A stretch of 64,000 nucleotides of DNA, from NCBI RefSeq assembly GCF_037176765.1, contig NC_090023.1:215386506-215450505 (forward strand), written 5' to 3'. Of the stretch, positions 45,830 to 56,993 are shown piece by piece. This DNA comes from Anolis sagrei (Eukaryota > Chordata > Lepidosauria > Squamata > Anolidae). The notes beneath the pieces were generated by a model. That model ran no database searches. It saw nothing but the letters and a program-made list of their open reading frames with translations, and was not told where the DNA came from. Both the position numbers and the translations under genes were made by a program. Within the stretch, counting starts at the first letter, position 1. Each line of letters starts with the position of its first letter.

Positions 45830-45872
45830 GTATCCACATTTTGAACAGTATCCACATTTTGAACAGTATCCA
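45830..45872. repeat. 19-bp tandem repeat, about 2.5 copies
   Basis: ttttgaacagtatccaca repeats in a row. Confidence 0.85.
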
Positions 45873-45933
45873 CCTTCTTCTCCTGGGATGTTTATTTTCC
45901 AGCTTCTATTATAATTTTGCGTCATTAGGTCAA

Positions 45934-46095
45934 CTCCAATTTATAACTATTTGATCCGTTGGTTTTCTTGACAATTTTTCTTTTCAGAGGAGTTTTGCTA
46001 TTATTTCCCTTTACAGCCAAGATATTGTGACTTGCCCAAGGTCACCTAGTGGATTTTCATGCCTGAGCAGGGATTCAAATCTTAGTCTTCAAAAG
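45934..46095 (-). repeat. SINE type C, reverse remnant
   Basis: gtgacttgcccaaggtcacc, gattcaaatcttagtctt; old. Confidence 0.5.
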
Positions 46096-46103
46096 TTCTA
46101 GCA

Positions 46104-46442
46104 CAGTGGTTCCCATGGTCCACAAGAACTAAAATATGGTCTGTGGCCTCACTGTTACTACATCATTGAAACGAAAGCGACTGGTCTCATGAAACCCTCT
46201 TATAGTGTCTAGGCTTATTAAATATGGTTTTTTGTGGGCAAGCACATGGTGACTACTGGATGGCATATATTCTGTATCAGAAACTAGAGCTGATGTGGTC
46301 TATCCAATGCAATTTTCTGAATCAGCACCCCAAACAGAATCTAAAGTTGACCAAAAACTGATTCGAAACCCTTTTGGTATTAATGTTGGGGAATAGTCCC
46401 TGGTGAAGTGGTCCCTGATCAAAAAAAGGTTGGGAACCACTG
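46104..46442. mobile_element. hAT-type non-autonomous element with exact 8-bp duplication
   Basis: Ends cagtggttcccatggtcc and gttgggaaccactg; ttctagca at 46096-46103 and 46443-46450. Confidence 0.85.
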
Positions 46443-46732
46443 TTCTAGCACAACAGTCAGATTACTATATACATGCTGGTTTCCTGTCTATTCCACATGT
46501 CTCTGGCTGAAAAATTAGACTACAGTGCTTTACCATTTGTTGTGCTGGGTGAGGTTCAAAGGAACTGTAGGACAAAACATAATCTGGTAGATGTTGTACT
46601 TGAGACTCTAGGAGCCCTTTCACACTACACGTTTAAAACACTATGATCCCATGTTAATTGCTATGCTCCTAGGGAATTCTGGAATCTGCAGTTTAGGTAG
46701 GGAAATTTAGACTTCAGTGGCATAGCACATTA

Positions 46733-47515
46733 TTATTATTTGAAACACAACAAGATGAGTCCACAGCAGACACTCTGCTGGCTATTGAATTGGACACGTT
46801 GGACACTTCCCAAGTGTCTAGGACTGTGAGATGTATCGGCAAATAATACATGCAGATCCCAGTAAGGTGGCCTTCTGCAGATGACAGATGGTAATTTTGT
46901 CAGCGCCGATTGTGTTTAAGTGCAGGTCAAGGTCTTTAGGCACTGCACCCAGTGTGCTGATGACCACTGGGACCACCTTTACTGGCTTGTGCCAGAGTCT
47001 TTGCAGTTCGATCTTTAAATCCTCATATCGTGTCAGCTTTTCCTGTTGTTTCTCTGCAATCCTGCTGTCACCCGGGATTGCAACATCGACGATCCATACT
47101 TTATTTTTTAACACGATTGTGAGGTCAGGAGTGTTGTGCTCCAGAACTCTGTCTGTCTGAATTCAGAAATCCCAGAGGAGTTTGGCGTGTTCACTCTCTG
47201 TAACTTTTTCTGGCTTGTGATCCCACCAGTTCTTTGTTGCAGGCAGATGGTATTTGTAGCACAAGTTCCAATGAATCATCTGTATTTGTGGCACAAGTTC
47301 CAATGAATCATCTGCGCAACGGTGTTATGCCTCTGCTTGTAGTCTGTCTGTGCGATCTTCTTGCAGCAGCTGAGGATGTGATCTATTGTTTCATCTGCTT
47401 CCTCTCAGAGTCTACATTTGGGATCTGTCGTCGACTTTTCAATTCTGGCTTTGATGGCATTGGTTCTAATGGCTTGTTCTTGGGCTTGTTCTTGTTCTAA
47501 TGGCTTGTTCTTGCA
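46733..47515 (-). mobile_element. R4-type (restriction-like endonuclease) LINE, 3' fragment
   Basis: Minus strand encodes a zinc-knuckle-like ADETIDHILSCCKK, then PDLTIVLKNKVWIVDVAIPG, the PD..D pattern of the R2/R4 endonuclease, then RLWHKPVKVVPVVIS and KATLLGSACII. The 3' end meets an AAT repeat. Broken and 5'-truncated. Confidence 0.72.
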
Positions 47516-47517
<2 letters not shown>

Positions 47518-47558
<41 letters not shown>

Positions 47559-47560
47559 TG
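47518..47560. repeat. (ATT)n microsatellite
   Basis: About 13 repeats between two R4-type LINE fragments; likely both target and tail. Confidence 0.95.
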
Positions 47561-47826
47561 AAACACAACAAGATTAGTACACAGGTAACAAGATCACTAT
47601 GCTGGTTGTTGTATTGGATAGCACGTCGGACACTTCCCAAGTGTCTAGGACTGTGTGATGTATCGGCGAATAATGTGTGAAGATCCCAGTAGGGTAGCCT
47701 TTTGCAGGTGACAGATGGTAATTTTGTCAGCGCCGATTGTGTTTAAGTGCAGGCCAAGGTCTTTAGGCACTGCACCCAGTGTCCCAATCACTACTGGGAC
47801 CACCTTTACCGGCTTGTGCCAGAGAA
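47561..47826 (-). mobile_element. R4-type LINE, second 3' fragment
   Basis: Same end as 46733-47515 (tttgaaacacaacaagatta; GTLGAVPKDLGLHLNTIGAD). Same orientation, separated by (ATT)n. Confidence 0.7.
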
Positions 47827-48000
47827 TTATTATTATTATTTTATTTTTGTACCCTGCCTCCATCTCCCCGGAGGGACTCAGGGTAGCTTACATGGGGACG
47901 AGCCTGATCAACACGTTTTTAAAATAGCACATTAAAATATATAAACAATAGCACAAACCAGAATAAAACAACATTATAACAAAATATAAAAACAAATATC
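47827..48000 (-). repeat. LINE 3' tail (L2/CR1-like)
   Basis: taccctgcctccatctcccc, gagggactcagggtagctta, then A-rich. Confidence 0.6.
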
Positions 48001-48136
48001 AAACCAATAACCAATGAGCTGTGCAATAATGATCACTTTAACTGCCTCACCAAACTACAAATCTCAATATCATAGGATGCTGGCCCATCCGTTAAAAGAG
48101 GCTCACAAACATTTCCAGACTAGTATTAGGATATTT

Positions 48137-48200
48137 TTTGGAACATGGATGAATGAAACCATGGATATCAAAACCCGTGGATAAGGGAATTGTACTGTAG
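48137..48200. repeat. Tigger-like transposon end
   Basis: ccatggatatcaaaacccgt, ggataagggaattgtactgta resembles Tigger/pogo terminal sequence. Confidence 0.5.
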
Positions 48201-49138
48201 TATAACTTGTAATGTGAAAGGGCTCTAGTTGTCTTAAAAGTCCCTTAAAAACTACAAAAATAATAATAACTACAAGAACAATTGTCATTCAATTTGCCGG
48301 TGAGATCAAAGAAAGACCCCTTCTCCATTTCCTGTAGTGTTGGGTCTTTTGCGTGATAACTAGAACAAAGGGCTAGGAAAAGTTGCTACAACTCAGACTT
48401 GTAGTCCCAAATGTAACATTTCCAGTCTCTACCAGAGCAAATCAAAAATAGCGCTAGCCCCCCCCCCCCCCCCCCTAGTTGTTGAATCCTTGTCCTGGAT
48501 ATGTGTTGTGAAGGGGATTTTTTTTAACCAAAAAGCCACATTGATGGTTTGCAAGAGGCTTTTGAAACTGGGTTGCAATCTGGCCACCCGGTTGCAGCGG
48601 TTCTCCAGTGTTTCCATTTCAGGCAATGTTTATCTGTCTTTTTTCTGGTTTGCTTGTGATTCATAACAAAGGTCTACAAAATATACAATTTCATGGGACT
48701 TTCTAAACTGTATGGTACGTTTGCCTTAGGGGTGCCATAAGTCAGAAAGAAGTTGAAGGCCCACAGAAACAACAAATTCTTGGCAGTTAAAGCAAGGTTT
48801 TGCAAAAACTTTGCATTAGAGCAACATGGAATTCCTTGTAAATGGACTTAGTTCATATTCAAGTTTATGATCGAGAGCCCAGAAATGGTTTAACAATGAA
48901 TACTGATTAGAGCAGGAAAAAATAATCTAAACTCTATTACTCAGTGTGCAGTAACATATCTTAGTATTTTCTTTTTGTTCATAGGGTGCCATATGGAAAG
49001 CTCTGCAGAGACCAGGAAAACATCTTTAAAGTAGGGATTGGGATCCAAATGTCCTTGAGCTCTAATTGTTATCAGTCATATCAAATCTTAGTCAGTGGGG
49101 GGGGGGGGGGCTTTATAATCCAGTTCAAAGGCAATTTC

Positions 49139-49140
49139 TT

Positions 49141-49187
<47 letters not shown>

Positions 49188-49740
49188 TTGTCCTTATACC
49201 CTGCTACCATCTCCCGCAGGACTCGGTGTGGCTTACAAGAGGCCATGCCCACAACATCATAAAAACAGCAACAACAAAACAATAAATAACTCATAAAAAA
49301 ACAAAACAATACATTAATAACATGTCACATTTTAAAACATGAGGCAGGGCCAATGTGAGAATTTAAAAGTTAAAAACTGGGAAGTTCAAAGGGGAATAGG
49401 AGAAATGTTTTGGGATAGGTAGATGTGCAGACAATTATAAATCTCTCATAAAGTGCATTGAGGACATATTGCTTAGGATTCCTTATTCTGGGAAGTCACA
49501 CCGGAACATTCACATTTTCAAGCTCCTTCTAAAGACTGCCAATGTTGGGGCCTGCCTGATGTCCTTGGGGAGGGATTTCCAGAGTCGTGGGGCCACCACC
49601 GAGAAGACCCTAACCCTCGTTCCCACCAATCGCGCCTGTGAAGCAGGTGGGATCATGAGCAGGGCCTCACCAGATGAACGAAGAGATCACGTGGGTTCGT
49701 ATACAGAAATGCTTGTCTTTCTGTTTATTTTTAGTTGACG
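49139..49740 (-). mobile_element. LINE 3' end (L2/CR1-like) with (ATTT)n
   Basis: Tail after (TTTA)n: ctcccgcaggactcgg. The minus strand encodes a C-terminus close to that at 59428-59115 (VVAPRLW..LP.DIRQAPT). (TTTA)n spans about 49139-49188. Confidence 0.7.
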
Positions 49741-49867
49741 GTACTGATGTCACATAGATGCAGCAAAGCATCCATGCCAATTTGACCCTTCCATGTGATA
49801 AAGTCCTTTAAAAAGATTAAGGAATTCCTTCCTTCCAGGCTAACTAAGATAAAAGTGATTGTACTAA

Positions 49868-49933
49868 AATAAAATAAAATAAAATAAAATAAAATAAAAT
49901 AAAATAAAATAAAATAAAATAAAATAAAATAAA
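49868..49933. repeat. (TAAAA)n microsatellite
   Basis: Thirteen near-perfect 5-bp units directly before a SINE. Confidence 0.95.
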
Positions 49934-50262
49934 GGAGCCCCCGGTGGCGCAGTGGGTTAAAGCACTGAGCTGCTGAGCTTGTTGATCGAAAGGTCGCAGG
50001 TTCGATCCCGGGGAGCGGCGTGAGCTTCCGCTGTCAGCCCTAGCTTCTGCCAACCTAGCAGTTCGAAAACATGCAAATGTGAGTAGATCAATAGGTACCG
50101 CTCCGGCGGGAAGGTAACGGCGCTCCATGCAGTCATGCTGGCCACATGACCTTGGAGGTGTCTACGGACAATGCTGGCTCTTCGGCTTAGACATGGAGAT
50201 GAGCACCACACCCCAGAGTCAGACATGACTGGACTTAATATCAGGGGACTACCTTTACCTTT
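49934..50262 (+). repeat. tRNA-derived SINE type A, well preserved
   Basis: gagcccccggtggcgcagtg, gatcgaaaggtcgcaggttc, caaatgtgagtagatcaata, end tcagacatgactggacttaa, acctttacctttt. Confidence 0.9.
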
Positions 50263-50334
50263 TTACTAAAATATATTGATTCGTAACATAGATCAATATA
50301 ACAATATGTATGGTAACTATTTCCAAACACATTA

Positions 50335-50520
50335 AGGATACAAGATCCTGTGTCATTTTGGAAACTAAGCAGGGCCAGCCCTGGTTAAAACTTACTAACA
50401 AATACCAGGTACTGTAGTCTTTACTTCAGAAGAAGAAACTAACAAAAACCAACAGTTGCCTAAGAAAATCCTATGAAATTCATGGTGTCTCCAAAAGTCA
50501 GCAGGCGACTTGCAGGCACA
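50335..50520 (+). repeat. 5S rRNA-derived SINE with type-C tail
   Basis: gatcctgtgtcattttggaa and actaagcagggccagccctg resemble the 3' half of 5S rRNA (GGAAGCTAAGCAGGG..). The tail gtcagcaggcgacttgcagg matches the Bov-B-like SINE end. Confidence 0.6.
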
Positions 50521-50543
50521 TACACACACACATCTTTATTAAT

Positions 50544-51226
50544 AGGAGCCCCTGGTGGCTAAACAAGTGGTTCTGAACCTTCCTAATGCCGTGACTCCTT
50601 AATACAGTTCCTCGTGTTGTGACTCCAAACCATAACATTATTTTTGTTGCTACTTCATAACTGCAATTTTGCTCCTGTTGTGAATCATAATGTAAATGTC
50701 TGATAGGCAGGATATATTTTCATTCACTGGATCAAATTTGGCACAAATACCCGATACACCCGCATTTGAATACTGGTGGGGTTGGAGGGATTGATTATGT
50801 GATTTGGGAGTTGTAGTTGCTGGGATTTATAGTTCACCTCCAATCAAAGAGCTCCTTGAGCCCCACCAATGATACAATTGGGCCAAACATCCTACACAGA
50901 ACCCTTTGGCGACCCCTCTGGCACCCCCTTCATGACCCCCCCCCAGGGGTCTCGACCCCCAGGTTGAAAAACGCTGGGTTAAACCCTTGTGCCAGCAGGA
51001 TTGAAGACCAACAGGTCAGCGGTTCAAATCCGGGGAGAGCGCAGATGAGCTCCCTCAGTCAGCTCCAGTTCCCCCTGTGGGGACATGAGAGAAGCCTCCC
51101 ACAAGGATGGTAATACATCAAAACATCTGGGCGTGCACTGGACAACGTCCTTGCAGATGGCCAATTCTCTCACACCAGAAGCAACTTGCAGTTTCTTAAG
51201 TCGCCCCTGACATGAAAAAAATCTAT
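50544..51226 (+). repeat. SINE type B interrupted by a SPIN-like element
   Basis: Head ggagcccctggtgg at 50547-50560; the rest resumes at 50977 (ggttaaacccttgtgccagc) to the tail gtcgcccctgacatgaaaaaa. Confidence 0.85.
50565..50976. mobile_element. SPIN-like hAT transposon, non-autonomous, 412 bp
   Basis: aagtggttctgaaccttcct, cttaatacagttcctcgtgt, gttgctacttcataactgca to aggttgaaaaacgctg. Flanks ggctaaac/ggttaaac (8 bp, one difference). Inserted in the SINE head. Confidence 0.78.
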
Positions 51227-51239
51227 ACTAATATATAGT

Positions 51240-52140
51240 TACGCAATTTCTTTGCAGTTATCAAAATGCACTCTCTTGAGGCTGGACTAGATGTAGGAGT
51301 TTAATGAGAAGATGCACCTCTGTATTTTTTCTGAGGCAAATCAAGAGCTCCTTTAACACCTCGTTGCCCTCTCCTTCAGCCTGAGAACGGTTGACAAGGG
51401 TTGGAGAGAGGAAAGTCAGCAGCTGCCTCTTGGCTCAGTTGTCCAGGCCACAGACATGGGGACCTTTCTCACAGAAAACTGGCAGCTGAGCTTGAAGCCG
51501 TTCATCTCTGGGCAGGCAAGGAAGAGGGAGGGAGACAGGCTTAAGAACAAGATCATATTCCCAGCAGCTGTGCCTGGCCTTTTCTTCCCTCCTCTCATCC
51601 TTATTTCCCACAGCACAGTCATCTTCCCTGCCCCATTTTGTCCTTTCTTTAATCACGAGCTGAGAGATTCAACAGAGACGGCTTGAGTTAAAGGGAAGCT
51701 GGTGGGGTTTCCTTTGCTTGAGACCAGTGACAGAAGCCCCTTTTCTTGCCAAACCTATGGGCAAGTTAGGGTTGAGTTTGGTGGGGAAGTGCTTGGCAAT
51801 TGAGGATGGCACTACGTGATTGGGTGACACAGGCAACAGGAAAGAGAGAGACCGCTCACTGTTCTGGGCAAGGAACTGTGCCAACAAAGTCAAACTGCCA
51901 AGTGTGAAAAGGGCCAGTGACAAAGAAGCAGCTGATGCATCAGTTTTGCCTTTGCTCTCCCAGCAAGTCCAGGCAGTTCCCATCCAGACCTAGAATGCCC
52001 AGCCCATCCCACCTCATTTGTGCTGTCCCTCCACACAAATTTCAGTCATCACATTTATGTTATCCATTTTCCACTTGTTTTCCTGACTCTAGGTAAATAT
52101 AAGGGAGAGATCTTGAAAAAAAATCACTTTGGGGGATAAC
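51240..52140. other. Low-repeat stretch, no coding seen
   Basis: Unlike its surroundings it holds no recognised repeat. I found no convincing exon with splice sites; a non-coding exon or enhancer of a downstream gene cannot be excluded. Confidence 0.4.
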
Positions 52141-52147
52141 AGTTTTT

Positions 52148-52302
52148 GGGGCTCCTTCTACACTGACTGTCATATAAAATCCAGATTAGCTGCTTTGAAC
52201 TGGATTATATGGCAGTGTAGACTCATATAATCCAGTTCAAATCAGATAATGTGTATTATCTGCTTTGATCATCAGGATTATATGGCAGCGTAGAAGGAGC
52301 TG
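52148..52302. mobile_element. Palindromic MITE with repeated arms
   Basis: ggctccttctacactgactg to ggcagcgtagaaggagct; inner tttgaactggattatatggc and its complement. Confidence 0.75.
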
Positions 52303-52371
52303 AATTGCTCAACCAGCTAGGGAATTATGTGGTTTAAATAAGAAACCGTTCACAGCTATGTTTTTTTTAAC

Positions 52372-52624
52372 GTGTCAGGAGTGACTTGAGAAACTGCAAG
52401 TTGCTTCTGGTGTGAGAGAATTGGCCGTCTGTAAGGACGTTGCCAAGGGGACACCCAGATGTTTTGGTGTTTTACCATCCTTGTGGGAGGCTTTTCTAAT
52501 GTCTCTGCATGGGGAGCTAAAGCGGGGAGCTCATCCACACTCTCCCCAGATTTGAACCTCCAACCTGTCAATCTTCAGTCCTGCCGGCACAAGGATTTAA
52601 CCCTTTGTGCCATCGGGGGCTCCT
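52372..52624 (-). repeat. tRNA-derived SINE type B
   Basis: aacgtgtcaggagtgacttg tail to aaccctttgtgccatcgggg head. Confidence 0.82.
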
Positions 52625-52834
52625 ATGGTAAGAGACTGCATTGTATCTTGTCATTTGAGAGATTGCAAGCAGGGCTTACTGATCAAATTAGGTGTTTGTT
52701 AGATATTTGACATCACAGAAAGTTATTTTAGTGCTCCTTATTTTACTTAAACACTAGTTTGTGGATATTAGTAATGCAAAGGAGGCTGCAGCATTAGGTT
52801 TCGGCAATGTAGCATATCTATCAACTTAAAACTG

Positions 52835-53102
52835 CAAGGCTTTGCAATGCTAATCAAGGTGGCCAATTGCAACATTCACACTTGCCTCCAACAGAAAAGA
52901 GTTATTTCTCCCACCCTGGACCTCCAACAGGTATATAACCTCTCTTGTCTAGTTTCCAACAGACCTCACAACCTCTGAGGATTCCTGCCATAGATGTGGG
53001 TGAAACATCAGGAGATAATGCTTCTGGAACATGGCCATACAGCCTGGGAAAACTCACAGCAGCCAAGTGATTCTGGACATGAAAGTCTTCAACAACACAA
53101 CA
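52835..53102 (+). mobile_element. Penelope-like element, 3' end
   Basis: aatgctaatcaaggtggcca, cagacctcacaacctctgag, gaacatggccatacagcctg, then the extension tggacatgaaagtcttcaac. 5'-truncated. Confidence 0.78.
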
Positions 53103-53682
53103 GTAGAACTCATGAACTCACAGTCTTTCCCAAAATGCCTACTAATATTCTTGGATACAACCACCGTCACCTCCTGCCACTGGATGTGCTGACTGGGGCT
53201 GATTGGCATTGTAGTCCGACACATTTGGGGATTACCGGATTAGGACAGATTGAGTTTTCAACTCCTCCTATTCCTTTGTTCTGACTGTAGTTTGATATGT
53301 TCTATCAATGCTGTTCCTATTTATTTTTAGCTCCTTTTATACAATGTTGTATCACTACTCATTTCCGATTTGCTCTGCATGAAAAATAGAGTGCCCGCGC
53401 ATTGATTTTCCAAACTTTGGGTTGGAGAAATCCCCCTCAATAAGGCAGGTAAGATCTTTGGGGAATATTGGAAGGGTTGAGCCTATCCAATGGTGCCACC
53501 CATGTTTCCCAAGCATCCTTCTCTCATTCCACATTCTGAGGCTGATACTTGTTTTATTGTCCCCATTCTTATGAGAACACATGCATAAAATACATGTGAC
53601 TTTGAGCAGCTGAGAATGCTGCACATATTTACGTATTATACAAGATGGATTTAAATAGCTAGCTTTCTTGGCAAAATATAGT

Positions 53683-53905
53683 GGCGTTAGTATCTGCTAA
53701 GTTTTGGTTCCAGGACCCCCTGTGGATACCAAAATCCATGGATGCTCAAGTTCCAATATATATAATGGCGTACTTAAATGTAGCTTATATCAATGGCAAA
53801 ATGAAGATTTACTTTTTGGATGTTTGGGAAAATATTTTCAGGCAATGGATGGCTGAATCTGTGGATTCCGAATCCTGGTTATGGAGAGCTGACCATGTTG
53901 ACCTG
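53683..53905. mobile_element. Tigger-like non-autonomous DNA transposon
   Basis: ggttccaggaccccctgtgg, ataccaaaatccatggatgc, caagttccaatatatataat and ggctgaatctgtggattccg match the Tigger/pogo MITE pattern known from mammals. Confidence 0.65.
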
Positions 53906-53924
53906 CATGATAAGGAAAATTTAT

Positions 53925-54075
53925 TATTTATTTATTTATTTATTTACTTCATTTGTACCCCGCCTTTCTCAACCGGAAAGGGGACTCAAGGTGGCTTACA
54001 AATCTGGCAAAAAATTCAACACTGCACAGGTAAACAATAAAACAGATCTCATAAAAATATAAACAATCTATGCAG
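53925..54075 (-). repeat. LINE 3' tail (L2/CR1-like)
   Basis: (TTTA)n, gtaccccgcctttctcaacc, gggactcaaggtggcttaca. Confidence 0.65.
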
Positions 54076-54123
54076 ACTTAAATATATTTATTTAATAAAA
54101 AGAGTAATTTAAATGTAACTGCA

Positions 54124-55087
54124 TTGTCCTCAGTTGAAGACAGAATCCCCAAATCTGTTGGAGTTCAGCCTGTGGTTGTGTTTAAGGATCAGGGTGCTTT
54201 GGATGTGGGGAATGATGACATTGAGGTTCATGTGGGCAATGGTGTTTCCAATGATATTGATAATGACCAGGAGATCCCTTTTCAAAGTGTATTTTCTCAT
54301 GAGAATGTCCCTGAAGGGTGTGGGGATGATGGTGTGCTCCCTGAATTGCTACCAGAGAATTCCCATAGTTTAGAGCCTGGGCATAGCTTGGCACCTCGGC
54401 CAGCTGCAGAAATTAATAGGCAAATAGATAGAAGGGATGTTATTAGTCAAAATAGAAAAGCAGACTAGTCTCTTAGGTGTTCTGCTGAAAGAAAGAATGA
54501 TAAGGGATTCAAGGCTAAAATGAAACCCATTTTGGCCGCTTGGGACATAGCGTAATGAGGAGATAAAAGTCCCAAGTACAGGATCTGTAGTCAGATGAAG
54601 GATCATTTGGAATCAAGTCAATTTATTTATTTAGTACACTTGTATACCGCTAATATCTCAGCCTAAAACGGCGACTCATTGCGGTTTACAACATTTAAAA
54701 ACAACAATATTCCAATTAAAAATTAAAAGTCAAGACCTCGTTCCTGTACCTTGGAAGCCTTACTTTGGAAAGATTCATGTGTTAAGTACCTTTGATTCAT
54801 GTTTTCAATTTTTGGATTTTATGATCATGTGTTAAGTACCTTAGATCCATGTTTCCAGTTTTGGATTTTACTATAGAAGTGTATGCCTTTGTTTTTCATG
54901 AACTTTGATGGACTAATTTCCTAGATTATTTGTTCCGGCTTATCTTCCTACCTAATTGGATTTACCTGTTCCTTTAAAGTGCTTTTTACTATTACTGCTT
55001 TTTAATTATCTTCAATAAACAGATTGCATTTCTACTCAACTGTGCGTGTTTAAAGTCAGAGGGCTTTTCTTGGTCTGGAGTGCAACA
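54124..55087 (+). mobile_element. Probable LTR-element fossil, end part with LTR end
   Basis: An acidic open stretch at 54124-54468 is followed by a short tail and an LTR-like end (polyadenylation motif near 55015, ending ggtctggagtgcaaca). The LTR end is the reverse of the start at 58102 (tgttgcaccccagac). A LINE tail lies at 54620-54730. Broken; family not determined. Confidence 0.4.
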
Positions 55088-55600
55088 AAATCTATCAGAA
55101 ATAAGGGGGGGGGGGGAGTACTCTTGGTAAACATTTTTTCAGCTCAACTTCTCATAAGCAGCTATCAGCCATGTCTGCTGCGCACTTGTTCAGCAAACAG
55201 GTGATTTTCCTCCCTATCTTAATTTTAATGATGTATAACACCATTTTAATCTCCACAGTTGAGATCCTGCATCAGCAGACATAACTATAATGGTAGAGCT
55301 TGACGTCATTGCTGCATCTGATGATGCCATCTCTCTAAACCCTACAATTTCAGCCAGACAGCACTACAGCTGAAGCGTTTTCAAGGTGTTGCAGATTCAG
55401 GTGCTGTGAAATGATGTCTGTTATGGGCATGACAAGCACTGGCGGTTGGAGAGATCATTTAAGGTCCTACAGTTACAGGGCTAATTAGGTAAAGGTGGTT
55501 TGAGAAGACAGAATAAAGTGCAAAAGTAGAGTCATATTTTACATTTTAGAAACACATAACTATGCTATTGGGAACTATTGTGGTGAAGTATTTTGAATGT

Positions 55601-55942
55601 TGAGTCCCCGATGGCGCAGTGGGTTAAACCCCTGAGCTGCTAAACTTGTTGACCGAAAGGTCTCAGGTTCGAATCTGGAGAGCGGGGTGAGCTCCCACTG
55701 TTAGCCCCAGCTTCTGCCATCCTAGCAGTTCAAAAACATGCAAATGTGAGTAGATAAATCGGTACCGCTTCAGCGGGAAGGTAAAGGCACTCCATGCAGC
55801 CATGCCAGCCACATGACCTTGGAGGTGTCTATGGACAACGCCGGCTCTTCGGCTTAGAAATGGAGATGAGCACCCCCCCCCCCCAGAGTAGGACACGACT
55901 GGACTTAATGTCAGGGGAAGACCTTTACCTTTACCTTTATTT
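55601..55942 (+). repeat. tRNA-derived SINE type A
   Basis: gatggcgcagtgggttaaac to gtaggacacgactggactta, acctttacctttacc. Confidence 0.88.
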
Positions 55943-56150
55943 TGAATGTTGGATTAGGACACTGAGAGATCAGGGTTTGAATCCTTGCTTAACCATGGGA
56001 ACTCACTGGGTGATCTTGAGCAAGACACATGTTATCATCCTCAAATGAAGACAAGGGCTATCCCTCTGAGCAAATTGTATGAAGAAAACCCTGTGATAGG
56101 GTCTCCGTGAACCAAAAATAACTTGAAGGCACACATGACAACATCAACTG
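55943..56150 (+). repeat. SINE type C
   Basis: atcagggtttgaatccttgc, accatgggaactcactgggt, tail taacttgaaggcacacatga. Confidence 0.7.
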
Positions 56151-56905
56151 TGTTAAAATGCTACTGCTGTTGACAACAACTGTAAAAGTAGTCTGTAGAA
56201 TTGCCGTTTTTGGGATGTTTTATAAGTAGATCATGACAGATTTCTATTTAAGATTAGGTAGACTATCTTGTGCTCATGAAATTGTCTTTTCCACCAACAT
56301 GTACATCTAAAAACTTGGTCATGTTAATCTCAGCTGTTCATCAGTAGGGGTATGCATTCATTTCAGGATGAATGGGAAGTCTAAACTGAATGGCCCCTTT
56401 CAGTTTAGTTTCCACTTATTGTCTAACAAGTGCTGAGGGTGGGTGGGTTACAGATGAGGATGAATGTAAAACCCTTTCATGAGACCTATTTATGCTTGCT
56501 CCTCTCTCTGTGTGCATGTGTTCACATGAAGCTTATTTCTTTTTGGCATATTTTTTTCATTTATATTAAATTTTGCTGCATTGGTAGACAGGGGTCCCTG
56601 GCTATCACTATTTCATTTGCCTTGTTTAGTTTATTTGTCCTTCCTCCAAAATGGGAGGTTCAGTGAAACCAAATATTTTGATTTGCGGTTACACATGTTG
56701 TTGGCTTAAGAATGGTGACTATACTGATACAAATGCAAAGGCTTTTGTATTGCAAGCTATTCTTTTGCTTACCCAAGGCCACTATGCTGCTAATGTTTTT
56801 AAAAATTAAATATGGAGGCACGGAGGAGACATACAAAAGGTTGTTGGAGCACGCAAGGAATTAGTTAATGTGTGTTTGTCAACTGTAAAATAAGATGCAT
56901 GTAGC
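56151..56905. other. Intergenic DNA, nothing recognised
   Basis: No exon or repeat family seen. Confidence 0.35.
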
Positions 56906-56993
56906 TGGTTGGTTGGGCTACACCCCGGGAGATGGCTGAGTCTGGGACTTGGTTGGTTGGGCTACACCCTGGGAGATGGCTGAGTCTGGGACT
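56906..56993. repeat. 44-bp tandem duplication
   Basis: ggttggttgggctacaccc and gggagatggctgagtctggg occur twice with one or two differences; recent. Confidence 0.9.

Noticed and set aside
50335-50400. Functional 5S rRNA gene
   Set aside because: Only partial, diverged similarity and a SINE tail follow.
54124-54468. 114-codon acidic frame as a host gene
   Set aside because: No splice context, followed by stops and an LTR-like end; more likely part of an old LTR element.
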